Below are positions 3,611-5,945 of a stretch of DNA of 5,945 nucleotides, piece after piece. The notes beneath the pieces were generated by a model that was given only the letters and a program-made list of their open reading frames with translations, had not been told where the DNA came from and made no database searches. This DNA comes from Pyrinomonadaceae bacterium (GTDB taxonomy: Bacteria; Acidobacteriota; Blastocatellia; Pyrinomonadales; Pyrinomonadaceae). The DNA is taken from contig JACCRA010000672.1 of assembly GCA_013813825.1 (NCBI GenBank), positions 1 through 5,945 of the forward strand, in the 5' to 3' direction. The first letter of the stretch is position 1; every line of letters begins with the position of its first letter. Both the position numbers and the translations under genes were made by a program.

Positions 3611-5945
3611 ATGAAAAGGACTGATAAATCTCTCAACGTCATTGGTAAGCCATTTCGCAAAGTCGATGCCCGCGCCAAGTGTACGGGGCAGACGCTGTTT
3701 GCCGATGACATCGTGCTGCCGCGAATGCTCTACGCCAAGCTGCTGCGCTCGCCGGAGCCGCACGCGATTATTAAGAGCATTGATACGTCGAAGGCCGCCA
3801 GCTTGCCCGGCGTCCGCGCCGTGATGACGGGCAAGGACTTGCCGATCTCTTACGGCATCCTGCCCGTTAGCCAAGACGAGCACGCGCTGTGCATTGACCG
3901 CGTGCGCTTCATTGGCGATCCGGTCGCGGCCGTGGCGGCGATTGACGAAGACACGGCTTTCGAGGCGATGAATCTGATCGAGGTCGAGTATGAAAAGCTC
4001 CAAACGATCACGAGCATCGAAGAGGCCATCTTGATCGACGAGCCGCGCGTGCAGGATTACGGCGATGCCGGCAACGTCCACAAGAAAGTTCATCTTGAAT
4101 TTGGCGAATTAGATGAAGGTTTCGCGGAAGCCGATTTGATTCGCGAAGACGTGTTCTTCTACGAAGGCAACACGCACTTGCCGATGGAGCAGCACGCCGC
4201 GCTGGCGCATTACGATCCAGACGGCAAGATCACGCTCTGGTCTTCGACGCAGACGCCGCACTACGTTCACCGCGCGCTCGCTAAAGTGTTGGGCTTGCCG
4301 GCCGCGCACATCCGCGTCATCGCGACGCCGAATGGCGGCGGCTTCGGGGGCAAAAGCGATCCGTTCAATCACGAAATCGTCGTCTGCAAGCTCTCGATGA
4401 TGACGGGGCGGCCGGTGAAGATCACTTTGACGCGCGAGGAAGTTTTCTACTGTCACCGGGGTCGCCACCCGGTTCTGATGAAGAGCCGGATCGGTGTTAA
4501 AAAAGACGGAGCGATCACGGCGCTCGACTTCCAGTCGTTTCTCGACGGCGGCGCTTACGGCTCTTACGGCGTGGCCTCGACCTTCTACACCGGCGCGCTG
4601 CAAACCGTCACCTACGACATTCCGCGCTACCGCTTTCGCGGTTTGCGCGCCTTCACCAATAAGCCGCCGTGCGGCCCGAAGCGCGGGCACGGCACGCCGC
4701 AGCCGCGCTTCGGCCTCGAAGTGCAACTCGACAAGATCGCCGAGGAACTCAATCTCGATCCGGCGGAGATGCGCTTGAAACACCTCGTCAAGCCGAACAC
4801 GGTGACGGCGAACTACCTGCGAGTCGGCAGCATGGGTTTAGGCAAGTGCATCGAGAAGATCGTCGAAGGCTCGGATTGGAAGAACAAGCATCGCCAACTG
4901 CCTTACGGCAAAGGCGTCGGCCTCGCCTGTAGCTCTTACCTCTGCGGCGCGGGGCTGCCGATCTACTGGAACAACATGCCGCACTCCGGCGTCCAACTCG
5001 GCCTTGACCGACAGGGCGGCGTCCGCGTCCAGTGCGGCTCGATTGACATCGGGCAAGGCTCTGATTCGGTGCTCGCCTATGTTGTTGCTGAAGTGCTCGG
5101 CATCGATCCGTTCGACATCCGCGTGCTGACCGCCGACACGGACTTAACGCCGGTTGATCTCGGCAGCTATTCGAGCCGCGTCACGCTGATGACCGGCAAC
5201 GCCGCTATCCAAGCCGCCGAACGCGCCCGCGAATTACTCAGTATCGCCGTCGCCGAAAAGCTCACAGTGCCGGAAGCGAATCTCGCGTTCGCCGAGCGCC
5301 GCGTCTTCGACGTGGAGCGCCCGGAAGTGGGCGTCACGTTCGCCGAGGCCGTAGTGCTGGCCGAGACGAAGTACGGCACTATCGGCACGGTCGGCTCGTA
5401 CTCGCCGCCGCGCTCGCCGGGCAAGTTCAAAGGCGCGGGCGTTGGTCCCTCGCCGGCTTACAGCTACTCGGCGGCGATTGCCGAAGTCGATGTCGATCTC
5501 GACACCGGCATCGTCAGCGTGGAGCGCATCTGGATCGGCCACGACATCGGCCAGTCAATCAACCCGATGCTCGTCATGGGACAGGTCGAAGGCAGCGTCT
5601 ATATGGGACTCGGCGAGGCGCTGATGGAAGAGATGGTCTATCGCGCCAACCGCAACGTCGTCCACAAATTCCCCTCGATGCTCGAATACAAAAGCCCGAC
5701 GACTTTGGAGATGTGCGACGTAAAAACTTATTTGATTGAAGATGCCGATCCGAACGGCCCTTTCGGCGCGAAAGAGGTCGGGCAAGGGCCGCTCTTGCCC
5801 GTCATGCCGGCCATTGCGAACGCGGTTTATGATGCGGTCGGCGTTCGCGTCGATGAAGTCCCCGTCACGCCGGAGAAAGTTCTGATGGCGCTCCGCGCCA
5901 AAGCGCAAGGCAAGCCGGCGCGCTTCGGCCCGAAAGGTGTGCCCG
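3611..5945 (+). CDS. Molybdenum hydroxylase catalytic subunit (xanthine dehydrogenase family), 3' end cut by window
   Basis: This is the molybdopterin-cytosine/guanine-dinucleotide-binding catalytic subunit that would pair with the [2Fe-2S] protein at 1614. The frame is open for 778 codons to the window edge; related subunits are about 770-800 residues, so little is missing. The N-terminal domain (about 8-120) opens with VIGKPFRKVDARAKCTG. Cofactor-binding features include TQTPHYVHRAL (Gln214), GGGFGGK (242-248), FLDGGAYGSYG, NKPPCGPKRGHG (350-361, Arg358) and DIGQGSDS (479-486). The catalytic base is expected at Glu722 in GAKEVGQG. From memory, the NKPPCGPKRGHG segment and the DIGQGS region are closer to 4-hydroxybenzoyl-CoA reductase alpha than to xanthine dehydrogenase, so an aromatic or acyl-CoA substrate is possible but unproven. 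The start is ATG 3611; GTG 3608 is the only other option because TGA lies at 3602. No clear ribosome site is seen. It follows mrr by 28 bases. Confidence 0.95.
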   Translation, partial: MKRTDKSLNVIGKPFRKVDARAKCTGQTLFADDIVLPRMLYAKLLRSPEPHAIIKSIDTSKAASLPGVRAVMTGKDLPISYGILPVSQDEHALCIDRVRFIGDPVAAVAAIDEDTAFEAMNLIEVEYEKLQTITSIEEAILIDEPRVQDYGDAGNVHKKVHLEFGELDEGFAEADLIREDVFFYEGNTHLPMEQHAALAHYDPDGKITLWSSTQTPHYVHRALAKVLGLPAAHIRVIATPNGGGFGGKSDPFNHEIVVCKLSMMTGRPVKITLTREEVFYCHRGRHPVLMKSRIGVKKDGAITALDFQSFLDGGAYGSYGVASTFYTGALQTVTYDIPRYRFRGLRAFTNKPPCGPKRGHGTPQPRFGLEVQLDKIAEELNLDPAEMRLKHLVKPNTVTANYLRVGSMGLGKCIEKIVEGSDWKNKHRQLPYGKGVGLACSSYLCGAGLPIYWNNMPHSGVQLGLDRQGGVRVQCGSIDIGQGSDSVLAYVVAEVLGIDPFDIRVLTADTDLTPVDLGSYSSRVTLMTGNAAIQAAERARELLSIAVAEKLTVPEANLAFAERRVFDVERPEVGVTFAEAVVLAETKYGTIGTVGSYSPPRSPGKFKGAGVGPSPAYSYSAAIAEVDVDLDTGIVSVERIWIGHDIGQSINPMLVMGQVEGSVYMGLGEALMEEMVYRANRNVVHKFPSMLEYKSPTTLEMCDVKTYLIEDADPNGPFGAKEVGQGPLLPVMPAIANAVYDAVGVRVDEVPVTPEKVLMALRAKAQGKPARFGPKGVP

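Noticed and set aside
3542..5908. Long minus-strand reading frames at 3542-4093, 4109-4783, 5234-5542 and 5555-5908
   Set aside because: They lie opposite the well-supported catalytic subunit gene, show low-complexity Arg- and Ala-rich translations and carry no recognisable motif. They are expected by chance in GC-rich coding DNA.

Overview
This 5,945-base window is bacterial chromosome with compact, co-directional genes; every gene I support lies on the + strand. The GC-rich coding style, the start-proximal TAAAAT/TAGAAT boxes, the AGAGGTC-type heptamer repeats and the GTCCC/GGGAC and CCCAGCG/CGCTGGG hairpins suggest an Acidobacteriota genome, possibly Blastocatellia. That placement rests on remembered repeat and gene style, not on a marker gene.

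Layout. Bases 1-96 hold no gene I can support, but carry a perfect 19-bp hairpin built from a 7-bp repeat, directly before the start of panC. Bases 97-978 are panC (pantothenate synthetase), followed after 32 bases by a small PilZ-like protein (1011-1511). A promoter-like stretch then precedes the [2Fe-2S] subunit of a molybdenum hydroxylase of the xanthine dehydrogenase family (1614-2144). Its molybdopterin-binding catalytic subunit starts at 3611 and runs off the right edge, about 778 residues in and probably close to its natural end. Some of its motifs resemble 4-hydroxybenzoyl-CoA reductase alpha subunits. No FAD subunit is visible.

Between the two hydroxylase genes sits about 1.45 kb of unrelated DNA. 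First comes a 227-bp three-layer nested palindrome (2205-2431), whose arms are themselves small palindromes. A two-gene unit follows immediately: a 72-residue protein resembling antitoxin-type beta proteins (2450-2668) and, 5 bases later, an Mrr-type restriction endonuclease of 302 residues (2674-3582). The endonuclease has lower GC and different codon habits from its neighbours. The simplest reading is that a defence cassette with a repeat element at its left side was inserted into a hydroxylase operon.

The most interesting points are the nested palindrome that forms the leader of the Mrr unit, the unusual pairing of a small antitoxin-like protein with Mrr, and the split hydroxylase operon. 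I see no RNA gene, transposase or CRISPR array.
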